In this document: in pieces, positions 1 through 10,602 of the stretch
Numbering within the stretch: position 1 is the stretch's first letter
Layout: each line of letters opens with the position of its first letter
Origin: Arthonia radiata
Taxonomy: Eukaryota > Ascomycota > Arthoniomycetes > Arthoniales > Arthoniaceae
Assembly (NCBI GenBank): GCA_002989075.1
Contig: PSQN01000017.1
Location: forward strand, 1,991,453 to 2,055,452
Direction of reading: 5' to 3'
Length of the DNA stretch: 64,000 nt
Notes under the pieces: model-generated
What the model was told of the DNA's origin: nothing
The model's input: the letters and a program-made list of their open reading frames with translations, nothing else
Databases searched by the model: none
Position numbers and translations under genes: made by a program

Positions 1-163
1 CTAGAGGATTCTAGCTAACAAGACAGACAACACAACAACAGCTTCTCTTTGTTACTGAGTATTGTACCTGTAACAAGCCTAAGTATTGCACTAGTCCCAA
101 GCTAGTCTCGTCTTCCTACTCTTTGTAGTAGTATCTTTCTTCTTCCCTGCACCCTTTTTAACA
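1..163 (+). mobile_element. 3' part of a Ty1/Copia-type LTR, cut by the window edge
   Basis: The segment matches the last ~160 bases of the LTR at 58025-58532 and, inverted, the first part of 56133-56641. Shared landmarks are the run CTAGTCTCGTCTTCCTACTC and the end CCCTGCACCCTTTTTAACA, so the LTR ends in CA at 163. At 164 the sequence passes directly into the RNase H region of gypsy-1, matching 60124 onward of the other gypsy-1 copy. This LTR, or the element it belongs to, therefore inserted into gypsy-1. Whether it is a solo LTR or the end of a full element cannot be seen. It is less eroded than its host. Confidence 0.85.
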
Positions 164-2285
164 ATAACTAATATATTAAACTTTATTATAGTAGATATCT
201 TACTTTAGTTTAAAAAAGATAGCTAATTACCATTACTATTAAATATTAACTTATACTTATTTACTCTAGTATTAGTAAATACTATTTAAACTAGTATTTA
301 TAATAAGGTAGATATATATCTATATCTAGTAGTATTCTTTTTAAAAAAGTTTATAAATACTAAGCTAAGATAAAATATCTATAATAAAGAGCTTATAATA
401 ATATAAACTAGCTTCAAATAAAATACTAGTACTATTATTTTATTAGCTTATAGTACTTAGTAAGGATTATAATAGACTATAATAATCTATAGTAATTTAT
501 AATAATAAAAGTATTATATTACTAATAGATATACTAGATAGAAAATCTACTAGTATTTAATTTTAAAATACTATACTATATAGATAGTAAAAATCTAGTA
601 AATATACTATTATACTATCTAAATTATAAAGATTTATATAAAGTAAAGAAAGATGATACTAATAAAATATTATTAAGCCTATAGTAGAAGGTTAAAAGAG
701 ATACTAGGGTTCCCTATAGAATAAGATAGGAGAGGGTTCTAGAATCCTATTCTATTTCTATTCTGTTAGGAGAAGGATAGAAGTAGAGGCCAATAGGATA
801 GAAGAGAGGTTTTAGCTCCCACTCCTATTTTTATTAGGGTAGGATACAATAGAAGAAGAACTAACTAGAAGAGGAATTAATATATTAGAGGCCTAGAGCT
901 AAAAATCCTATTAAAAATTAGTTAATTAGGGCTTTAAGCCCCAAATCTATATATTTAGGGGCCTTTAGAGGCTATATACTCTTAAATAACTTAGAAATAT
1001 ATTCTAAAAAAGGTTATTTTAATTATAATTTCTATTCTATTTACCTAGAAATACTAAGAATAGGATAGATTTTTTATTTCTAGACTCCTATTCTATTCCT
1101 AATTTAATAGAAGAGAGATTTTAACTCTTATTTTATTCTATCTTCTATTCTATTCTATCTTCTATTCTATTCTATCTCCTATTAGGAAACCAATCTTCTA
1201 TAGGGAGCTCTAAGAGATACTACTTTATTTAGTACTAAAAAGAAGCTCTCTAGTTCAAAAAAAATATAATACTATCTTAATTATATTATTTTAAAGTTAT
1301 TTTAAATACTATTAGTAGTTTAGCTACTAATCTAAAGTTATATATATAAATACAGTCTAAGTTAAAGATAAATTAGAATTATATATAAACTTTATATAGA
1401 ATATCTAGAAGTAAGAAATATATTTATCTTTCTTTAGTAATATAGAGTCTTTTTAGTAGCTCTTATATTATAAGTTAAAGTAGTTATAGCTACTACTTTT
1501 AAAATAGCTTATAATAATACTTTTTAAGGTCTTATAACTTTAATTCTAGAAATCTAGTAAAGAAATATCTTTATAAAGTAGAAAAAATTAGAGTTAAAAT
1601 TATTAGCTAAGACTAAAGGTTAACATAGTAATAAAATAGTAGTAGATTACTATTAAGCTAGTATAAGAAAGTACTATATAGGTTAAATTAACTTAAATAC
1701 TTTAATAACGTCTAACTTAAACTCTAAGTTATTAAAATATATAGAATAGATAATTATTAGCTATACGTTACTATACTAAGATAGTAAGATTTAGATATTA
1801 AAATACTTTATATTAAAGCTAAAAGTTATAAGCTAATCTTATAATAATAAGCTTACTAGCTACTTTAAGATTAAAAAGACTCTAAAAAATTTTAAATATA
1901 AATATATATAAAAGAATATAGTAACGTATATTAAAACTTTACTACTAAATATAATATATATTAGTATACTACTATAAAAAGATATAAGCTTTATAGTAAA
2001 ATAGTAGTAATACTAGTTTTAATTATTCTTTTTAAAAATCTATCTTTAAACTTTATTACTAAAATACTAATAGTATACTTAAAGAGTAAAAATATTATTA
2101 ATTTTAATTTTTATAGTTATTAAATACTTCTTAAAGTTTATAATCTATATTTTAGTTAGTAAGACTATAGATACTATAGAACTAATAGAAGTACTTTATA
2201 AATACTAAGTAAAAATATTAGAATTTTTAAAAATAATAGCCTAGTCTTAGGGTAAGTTAATAGAAAGAAGAAGTTAGAAAAAGTA
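164..2285 (+). mobile_element. Gypsy-1 copy 1: chromovirus-type Ty3/Gypsy fragment (RNase H and integrase)
   Basis: This is a broken internal piece of a Ty3/Gypsy retrotransposon. It aligns with 60130-61680, where order and motifs are clearer. About 164-620 reads as RNase H and the tether after the reverse transcriptase. About 1240-2240 reads as the integrase zinc-binding region and the start of the catalytic core (a DLSLDFI-like block). A MITE separates the halves at 706-1211. Copy 1 stops matching copy 2 near 2240, and gypsy-A starts near 2285, so the join is blurred by about 50 bases. No LTR of this family is seen. It is broken many times over, with heavy RIP-like erosion, and is among the oldest elements here. 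Confidence 0.8.
706..1211. mobile_element. MITE-like element, copy 1 (506 bp), flanked by a 10-bp target duplication
   Basis: A 506-bp non-coding unit splits gypsy-1. The same gypsy sequence runs uninterrupted at 60640-60690 in the other copy, so both edges are defined by an empty site. The duplication AAGAGATACT lies at 696-705 and again at 1212-1221. The ends are inverted repeats of ~16 bp: AGGGTTCCCTATAGAA on the left, and AGAGCTCCCTATAGAA on the right when reverse-complemented. The interior holds tandem TCTATTCTATCT-type runs (about 1130-1190) and no reading frame. A 9-10-bp duplication is typical of Mutator-like (MULE) elements, so a non-autonomous MULE is the best guess; no related transposase is seen here. 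Confidence 0.85.
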
Positions 2286-2899
2286 TCTAATTCCTCTATC
2301 TTTATTAGTAAAGCTACTTAAGAACTTAAGTTATAAATATATTATATAAAGAATAAGATATATATTAATATAAAGTTAGGCCCGTTAAAGCTTCTCTTAA
2401 ACGAAGGAAAATCTTAATATAATATATAATAGCACTAAAGCTGACGGAGACGCAATGCTACGATTATTTTATCTGCGTACATAGAATAGATACTACAGCT
2501 ATATCTTAGCAACGACGGCGGTATATAGCTAGTATATTGCTACCCTCTTCTATAATTAATTTGCTACTATAAGGCCTTCTATATTAAGCTACGCTATATA
2601 GAGAGCTAATAGGTATTACCGTATAACGTTTATAGCCTATATACTACTATTCTTTTAAATTATTACTCTAAGGCTAAAAAGTATATAATCTACTAAGTTA
2701 AAAACTTTTAAAATTAAAGCTCTAAAGCGTACTAAATATAAGTTTTAGGTTCTCTAGCTATTTCTAAATAGAAAACACTATATTTAACCTTCGTTATAGA
2801 AGACGGCGTCTTCTAGATTCTATACTAAGTACTAAATTATATTAATTTAAAAGACCTTACTATAGATAACGTTCTTAATCCTACTTTAGTTACTATACT

Positions 2900-4300
2900 A
2901 ATTACGTAGCAATATAACTTTAATACCGCTAGAGCTAGTTATCCTTAAAAAGGCTATATAGAGCAAGCTATAGAAGAAGACAGAGGGATTTAGAATTATA
3001 CTAACTTGCTACAGTAATTGCCTCTAGACCTTATTAATTATTATAGTAAAGGTAAGCTTAATTAGAAATTACTTTTCAACGAAGCTTACTGCGTAGCAAC
3101 TTTTAGAAGGTAAAGATATTAGAATTTTAATAAGTAGCTACGTCTTACTAGTATAAGGACCTAACAAGATTATAGCTTTAGGAAGGCGTTGCTTAATTAA
3201 GATAAGTCTTATTCTAGTACCGTTATAAAGGCTAGTAGCAGAATTAAGGTTAGAGAGAAGGATTACTAGAGCTTCTATCTTAAGATATAGATTGTATAGC
3301 AGTATAATTAGAAACAACTAACTATTTAGGAATTTAAGTAAGTAGTACTTAACGTTATTATTAATAAAAGGCCAATTATAGGACTTTGTTATTGTCTCTA
3401 GTATCGTTATTCGCTATAGAAGCTTCTTATTAAGCTTATCGACGGTTAAATTCTGTACAGCTAGTAGAGCCCTTTAGACGATCTACTTATTATTAATATT
3501 CTATAGTAGGAGTTTTAGTTATAGAAAGATAATCTATATTAGTTCTACTTTATTATCCTTATTACTATTGCTCTGTACCATATCTACGGTTTTCTATATA
3601 GTTATACTATTTAGTTTAGTAGACTTATCTAGCTGTAGTAGTCTAGTAGCAAACTTATTTAGTAAACGCTATTCTAGTCTAGTAAGCTCTAGCCGCTTTA
3701 GATATATATTCTTTCTAAGTTTTAGAATAGTTATAGTACTCTAGTAAGTAGTAAACTTAATATACAACTAAACGACCTAGACATAGAATCTACTAGGAAC
3801 GATAAAGAGGATCTACTAGAAATTACCGTAGAATACTATTGTCTTGCTACTAAAGGGGCGGTTGTCCTCTATAAGATTCTATATAGTATAGTTAATAGCG
3901 TTAACTGTATATCGGTAAGCTATTACTACCTTATTCTAAATAATTACCTATATCTTCTATAGTAGCTTTACTTAATCTATTTATATACTAATACTATACT
4001 AGAAAGACGTATTAAGCTTCTTAACTAGAATTTTAAACTTTAAATATTCCGTCTAGCTACTAATAAGGAGCGTAGTAGCGATTCTAGTTAACGCTACTAT
4101 AAGTATAATATACCTAGCTAGATATACCCTTAATAATATATAGTTTTCTATAAACGTCTTACTAGTACTACTAAAGCTTTATAGAAGGAAGACCTTTAGC
4201 TCCTTTACTAGTACAGTATCTATAATTATAGCTGTAGTATGCCGTTAATCTAAATTATTTACTATACTAACCTTAGTAGCATCTATAGTCTTATATAGTT
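2900..4300 (-). pseudogene. Helitron PIF1-like helicase region, decayed
   Basis: The Walker A site lies at about 4175-4145 on the minus strand. It reads FSSTSKTFI where the family has PGGTGKTF; every changed glycine codon is explained by G-to-A, the mark of RIP. Further on, IINKAQGQ and IAFLRITSSSGIKVILL at about 3040-2925 match the family's TINKAQGQ and VALSRVTS-SGIKVL blocks that end the helicase. Domain order Rep then helicase on one strand is diagnostic of Helitrons. The roughly 500 bases between this region and the left edge are the 3' tail and carry no domain I recognise. Confidence 0.82.
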
Positions 4301-5199
4301 TATTCCTATTATAGTTAAGCTTATTGTTTAATAGGGGATTATAGTTCTTAAGTATAATTATTAAATAATTATTATTTAGCTTTAGAAGGCTAAATTCTTA
4401 TAGATTCTATTTCTAACGCTATAAAAGAAGCTATAGATTATAAAGAACTAGAGAGAAGGTATTAGTATCTATAGAATTATTAATACGATAGGAGAAATAG
4501 ATAAGAAGATACTTATAGTAATTAAATAATTACAGCTTAGATTTTTTCTAAAGAGTTAGAGAGTTAGCTAGCTTATACTAAGTAAGAGTTATTATAAAGA
4601 GACGCTATAGGGCTTTACTACTAAATATCTTACTAGCTTTATCTAGCGTCTTATTCTGTTACTTATTATCTTCTACTAAGCTATAGACTAACGCTACCTT
4701 ATAGTATAACTTATAGATAACACTATTAAAGCTCTTAATATTAGTTTAGCTATAAAGTCTCGGTACGTATATAAAGATTAGCTATAGATAATAATACTTA
4801 TATTAGCGTAGAAATATAGAAAATATACGGCTAACGGTACTACTTATCTAAATATATAGAAGCTACTACTTTTAATTATCGTACTACTAAAACTTATTAA
4901 TAAAGTCTTAATATAGAATTAGCTACAGCTTTAGCTTTCTTTTCTTTATTTTGTCTGTCTCTAGGTTAGTAATATTAAATCTAAAGTCTTTATCTATAGT
5001 AGTACGCTTATTAACCTTTATCTACTCTATTAGTTTAGTACGGCGGCTAGCCGCTATTCTCCACTCTATTACCTATCTATTACTGTTATTATTCTAGTAT
5101 AATATTTACTAGTTCTTCTTATATACGTCTTGCTATTTAACTATAGAATAGTTCTTATATATATAGAACTAAAATATATACTAAAAGTACTCGAAGGGG

Positions 5200-5950
5200 T
5201 TTAGCTAGCGTACATCAATATATATCTTAATTTTATCAATATTACCTTATTTAAAAGCTTCTAGTTAGACTATAATCTAGTTGCTGCCCTTATATATATA
5301 TTTATAGAGATACTGAAATAAATTAACTATTGCTGCCGCTTTAACGTTAATATATGTACTATACTTTTTAAGAAGATAGGAGTTATATATAATAACGTTC
5401 TTGTTAATATAAACAAACTTACTCTTCTTTACTATATAGCTATTATACTGCTAACGATAGACAAAATAGAAATTATTAGTAAACACTATCTTCTTAGCAA
5501 ACGCCTTAAAAAAACGTATATAGTAAGTATTTCTCTTATTCTATATATATATACAATATTCCTTAATATAAGATCTATATTTCTTATATAGTATTAACTA
5601 GCTAACAATAGTAAAGAGACAAGGCTCTTGAACAGCATTAGAGATCTTAATATAGATAAGACAATCTACGTTGTCTAGCGACTTAAGCTTATTATTATAG
5701 ATAAGAATAATAAGTATATAGCAATAGAAAAGGCTACGCTTCTAAAATTTAATTATACTATGATACGTAGCAACTACTCCTAGTACTTTCTTTTAAATAA
5801 TATTATACTTTAGACTTTTTAACTTTAGTTAGAATATATATATAGTAAGGTCTAACTGCTTAAAGATATTCTAGCTAAGAAGCAGCTTATATTTAATCTT
5901 AATCTAATTTAGATTATAGATAAATATAATAAAGAGGTTAGAGCCGCCGT
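5200..5950 (-). pseudogene. Helitron Rep (HUH nuclease) region, decayed
   Basis: On the minus strand the order follows the Helitron Rep domain. A block near 5880-5800 resembles the family's R-P-D-x-V-A-R-V-F-K segment. Next comes NVLGVVATYHSIIKF and an eroded remnant of the metal-binding LPHAHIL-type motif near 5790-5700. Last is a well-preserved FQYLYKYIYKG at about 5330-5285, matching the KYLYKYIYKGHD motif that carries the catalytic tyrosines. The following NIDKIKIYIDVR block matches the conserved EIKEYLDAR segment. The parent protein would nick and join DNA at the element's ends. The frame is repeatedly interrupted and non-functional. Confidence 0.82.
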
Positions 5951-8900
5951 ACGCGTAGATAATAGCTATAGTATTATAATAGTACTTAGTTATATTATAT
6001 AGCAATCTACTATAGAACGCCAGTAGTATAATTTACTTACTAATCTGCTATATCTAGTTGGCAACAGAATTATTGGCTAAAAAGTTAGTCGCTCTCTAAT
6101 ATAGTTTAATATAGATATGTTTTTAATAATAGAGTAGAAAGATAAGCTATTAGCCTTTAATAAGGGCGCCGGTATTAATAGCGAGCTTCTATATTAAAGG
6201 TTCTATATAGAGAATTAAGTTAAATTTATTCTAGCGTTGCTAAAAGAGCGTAGCGTACTAAAGTATAGAAGAAACCTTTTTAGTACTAGCCCTCTCTTAG
6301 TAACAGAGACGGCTATCTTTATCTTTAGTCTCTATAAAGCCGCTTCTCTATATACTAGGGTTCTAGCTAACCTTACTATATAGAAAAAAAAGAGAATACT
6401 ATAAAGTAAGGTAGCTAAAATAGAACTTCTTAATACACTAATATCTGCCTATTTAATATTAAATAATTATCTTATATAATGTAGCGCTATATTTAATAGC
6501 ATTAAAATTAATAATTATAGTAATAGACTTATTAATAGGCTTATTATAGCAGTATTAATCTTTGAAATCTAGATTATATAGCTTTAGTTATAAAGCTATT
6601 ATTTTATTTTACTAAATCTTTTTACTATAGCTATAGAGCGTATAGGCGTAGAAATAGTACTCTACTAGTAATACCGCTATTTATTGTAATATCTATAGAT
6701 TATAGTAGTTAAAGACCTTTATCTATAGCTTCTTTTGCTCTATAAGGCCGTTATATAGGTAAAGTTAAAGAAATACTAGATTGCTGTTAAAGAGTAGGAG
6801 CAAAAATCTAATATAGTAATAGAATTTACCTTAAATTTAAAATATAGGGGGACTAACGTTGCTACCGCGCCTATCCTCTTTAAAGTCTATAAATATAAAG
6901 AAAAAGCTAGTATTTTAGTAACAAATTAACTAAAGAAATTTATAGAATTAAGCTATATATACCATCTTACCGCGCTATACTTAAGTTTTTAATAGAAGAC
7001 TATGTAGAAGCTCTAAATATAGCTAGCTAGAAAGAGAATATAAAACTATATCTTTATTATAGCAGATATTTAGCAGATATTTTTAAAATTAGCGTAGATA
7101 AGATTTCTATACTTATTAAATTTCTTGTTCTTTATCTTATCTAGCTAGTAGAACGCTTTATAAAACCGATAGAGGATACTTATATAGTAGAGAATATAAT
7201 AAATATTACTGTATAGTAGGCTATAGGCAGTATACTTATAAATAGAGACAATCTATTTATCTAGAGTATCGATATAATAGATATAATACTATATATAGTC
7301 ATATAGAGTCTAAATATATAGATAATCCTATTAAAACTATTATAGCTTATTTTAAGACGTAAGACAGATATTATTAATATCTAGTATTCTATTCTTACTA
7401 TTTATATAGTTAAATTTATTTTTAACGTTATTAGTAGCTTAGCTAGCTCTTTCTGGTTATAGAACCTACTCTTCTTAATTTACTAATATAGTCTTACTAT
7501 TGCTAGTATCTTATAGAGAAGGAAAAGGTATATAGCGTTAAGTTATTAATTTACTTACTAAGCCCCTTTTAGACATAATACGCCTCTATATACGCAATAT
7601 AACATTAAATAGATAAAGAAGCGAGTCTAAGCTAGATAATAGGCTAGAGCTAAGTAGCAGTAGCTACGTACGATACTTAAAGAAGTAGAAGACGTATAGC
7701 TAGGTGGGCGATAGTAGCAATAAATATAGACTTAACGGTAGTATACTTTTAGTAGGAGTAGCAAATAGATTAATAGTAGTAGGCCTAGAAAACTTAGACT
7801 TAGTCTATCTTCTTAATAATAGGCTTTATAAGTATATATAAGAGCGTCGATTGTAAGTAGATATATAGTAGATAATTATTTTAGAAATTATACTATTAAC
7901 GATAGAAGAGAAATTATAGTATAAAGTTAGACGTATAGACTATATATATATGACTTAGCTCTAGCCGTCTCCTATTTTAGCGGCAAACCATTTTAATAGG
8001 GAAACTTGTTCTTAAAATAACGCGCTTATAAAATTAAGTATATCTTTATTAAATTAATTATAAAAGATGTGTATTTAAATTATATATACAGTAATTATAT
8101 TTAATTTATAGGGTTCGCCCGGGTTTATACGTAGTCTAGAAAAAACTGTGTAGAACTACTAGATCGTTTAGTAGCAATTACCCCTTTAGAGAATGTTTTG
8201 GCCCTAGCTATATAAAAAAGATTATTATATTTTTATTATAGATCAACTAATATCTAATAAATAAAGCTAAAGTAACTTATGTCTTATTTAAACTAGATAA
8301 TACTATAGCTTAATATATAAAACTCTATCTAAATTAAGTAGATAATATAATATCTAAAGATATCTATTAGACTTTTGAAAATTAATATAGAGATTTATTC
8401 TAAAAAAAGACTATAAGAGAGAACTATTATAACCTATATTAGAGATAAAAAGAGCTTTTTAACTTTCTTATCTAGTTCTATAAGTATATAATTAAGATAA
8501 ATATTAACAAACCTACTTAGCTTTATAATATAAGAAATAAGATTAATATATCTTTAAAAAAAGTAATATTATTAATAAAGTTTAGAATAGTTATTACTTA
8601 TATTAAGAAACTCTAATTTGTTAACTAGAATATTTAATAAATTAATAAAGTAAAGTTTTAAATAAATACTACTAAGAGGAGTAATACTTAACTATACTAT
8701 TTCTTATATATATAAATAACTATAGCTTTAGTAGCTATTAATAGCTTAGCTATAGTAAAGCTCTCTATAATCTTAGCAATATATTAATTAACTCTAAGTA
8801 TAAATATAAATTCTTTTTAATAAAACTTTAAAGATATTATTTACTATAAGTATTAGAAAAAGAAGTACTATTAAAAGAACAACTCTTAAAATAAGACTTC

Positions 8901-10152
8901 TATATTTAAATAGAGAAATATATAGCTCTCTATAAAGTCTAGTTATGGAGACTAAAATCTAGTAATAATAGTAATTTAAAAGAGTATAATAACCTTTCTT
9001 CTTCTCTTCTTTAACTAATTAGTATTAAAGATAACCTTGAAATATAAAGTAATCTATTTATTTAGATATAGCTTTTAATAGCTAGTAACTAAACCTAAAC
9101 TCTACTTAAGTTTTTAGTAATAGTAGATATAGGTTACTAAATTACTACTATTATAGATTATTATATTACTAAAAAGATATATTAATAGTTTAAGGTTAGC
9201 TTAGTAGAACTAACTAAGTTTATAACTACTAGAGAATTTAAAGGCTAACTAAAATATATTATTAAAAAAGAAATGTTTACTTTAGTTTAAATATAAAACT
9301 ACTAAATTTTAAGAATATTATTTTATATTATAAAACTAGATAAATAATAGTTACTACTAAAAAAGTACTAGTTAAAAAATTACTTAGTCTTTATAGACTA
9401 TAAGAGAGGCGTACTAAAGTTTATAAATAATTATAAGTATAAATAGAGCTAGTTTAAAATTAGTTAATAATATCTAAATTACTATCTAACTTACTATTAA
9501 CTTAAATTAATACTAAACTATTATATAATAGTAATATAATACCTAATAACTCTTCTATATTAAAGAAACCCTTAATCTCTAAATTTAAGATACTTAAGGA
9601 TTATCTATCTATTAAAAAGCTCTAATTAAAGGTTTATATCTTACTAATTACTATAAGTATAATTAACTAAAAATAAGGAGTATTAGTAGCTACTAAAGAT
9701 ACTTAGATAATATTATTTAAAAAAAATATATAAAGAATAGAAATAAGCTCTAATATAAGTCTATAAAGCTACTAAGTCTAATAATTTTATAAATATTAAC
9801 TTTATTAATATAGCGCTCTTTTAATACTTAGTAAAGTATAAGAATATAGAAGTATTCTTTATATTTATAAAAGATATTAAATTTTATAGAAATAAAGAGT
9901 AAGAGATAATAGACTCTAAAGTTAAACTATCTAAAGAATTTTAAAAGTTTTCAAATATATTTAATAAAGATAGATTAAATAAGTTATCTTTATATTAACA
10001 CTAAAATTTAAAGATTAAGTTAAGGTCTAATATAAAACTACTATATTATAAGTCTCTAAAAGAAATATTAACTAAAGAAGTAAGCCTAATTAAAGACTAT
10101 ATAAGAATAAATCTTACTAAATAGTATATCTCTTTTAATAACTTTTACTATA

Positions 10153-10602
10153 TATAACGCCGATTGCTGAGAGAACCGAACTAAGGCTTACTTACCTTAT
10201 ATACTTGTTGACCTTAATAGTAGGTATCTTGTGTACTAGAGACTAAAAGATAGAAGAGGCGAGATAGATTATAAAAGGTAAGAGGGGCTTAACTAAAGTA
10301 GACAGAAGATAAAGTATATTACTTAAATATAGTTAAAAAACTTATATTTAAATATTAAGTTAATAGACTAAAGTCTATTCTAAGATTAGTTATTAGTTTA
10401 GCTATATAATTTAAGGTATAAAGGTATATTTCTCTATGTTTAACGGTTTTAATAGTTCCTTTGTTGTATAATTAGAATTTTATTGCGATATAGCAACGTT
10501 ACTAACATCGCTATATTAAAGTTATCGGGTATACTATATAATACTTTAATAAGGCTGGCTGCGCTTAGCTCTATACTAGTCTAATATAGTAAAATTGTAA
10601 TA
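10153..10602 (-). repeat. Gypsy-B LTR 1 (3' LTR of outer copy)
   Basis: A 450-bp terminal repeat shared with 14617-15065, 21457-21905 and 24087-24536. In plus-strand sense it starts TATAACGCCG (TGTAACGCCG in the better-kept LTR at 14617) and ends GTAATA (GTAACA at 21905), giving TG...CA ends. A stem-loop sequence lies at 10488-10516. On the minus strand the adjacent internal DNA reads CCTTAAAGAGAAGAC, a plausible polypurine tract for plus-strand priming. Confidence 0.92.

Larger units (their letters stand above)
2371..8242 (-). mobile_element. Helitron (rolling-circle transposon), ~5.87 kb, minus strand
   Basis: Rep and helicase homology on the minus strand identifies an autonomous-type Helitron, now dead. 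The edges come from comparison with the uninterrupted gypsy-A relative at 38186-38931. Left flank ends ATTAATA (2370) and right flank begins TCAACTAAT (8243), so insertion was between A and T, the family's usual target. The minus-strand 5' end reads TCTATAATAAAA, fitting the canonical TC start. The 3' end reads CCTAACTTTA, which is not a clean CTRR; either the end is off by some bases or the family differs. Frames are full of TAA/TAG. The first ~2 kb on the minus strand (8242 to about 6200) holds no domain I can name. Confidence 0.85.

Noticed and set aside
706-1211. The 506-bp unit as a solo LTR
   Set aside because: It has inverted-repeat ends without TG...CA and a 10-bp duplication, whereas LTR elements here make 5-bp duplications.
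5200-5950. Plus-strand or host-gene reading of 2400-8200
   Set aside because: Recognisable Rep and helicase blocks occur in order on the minus strand only, so it is a Helitron, not host helicase DNA.
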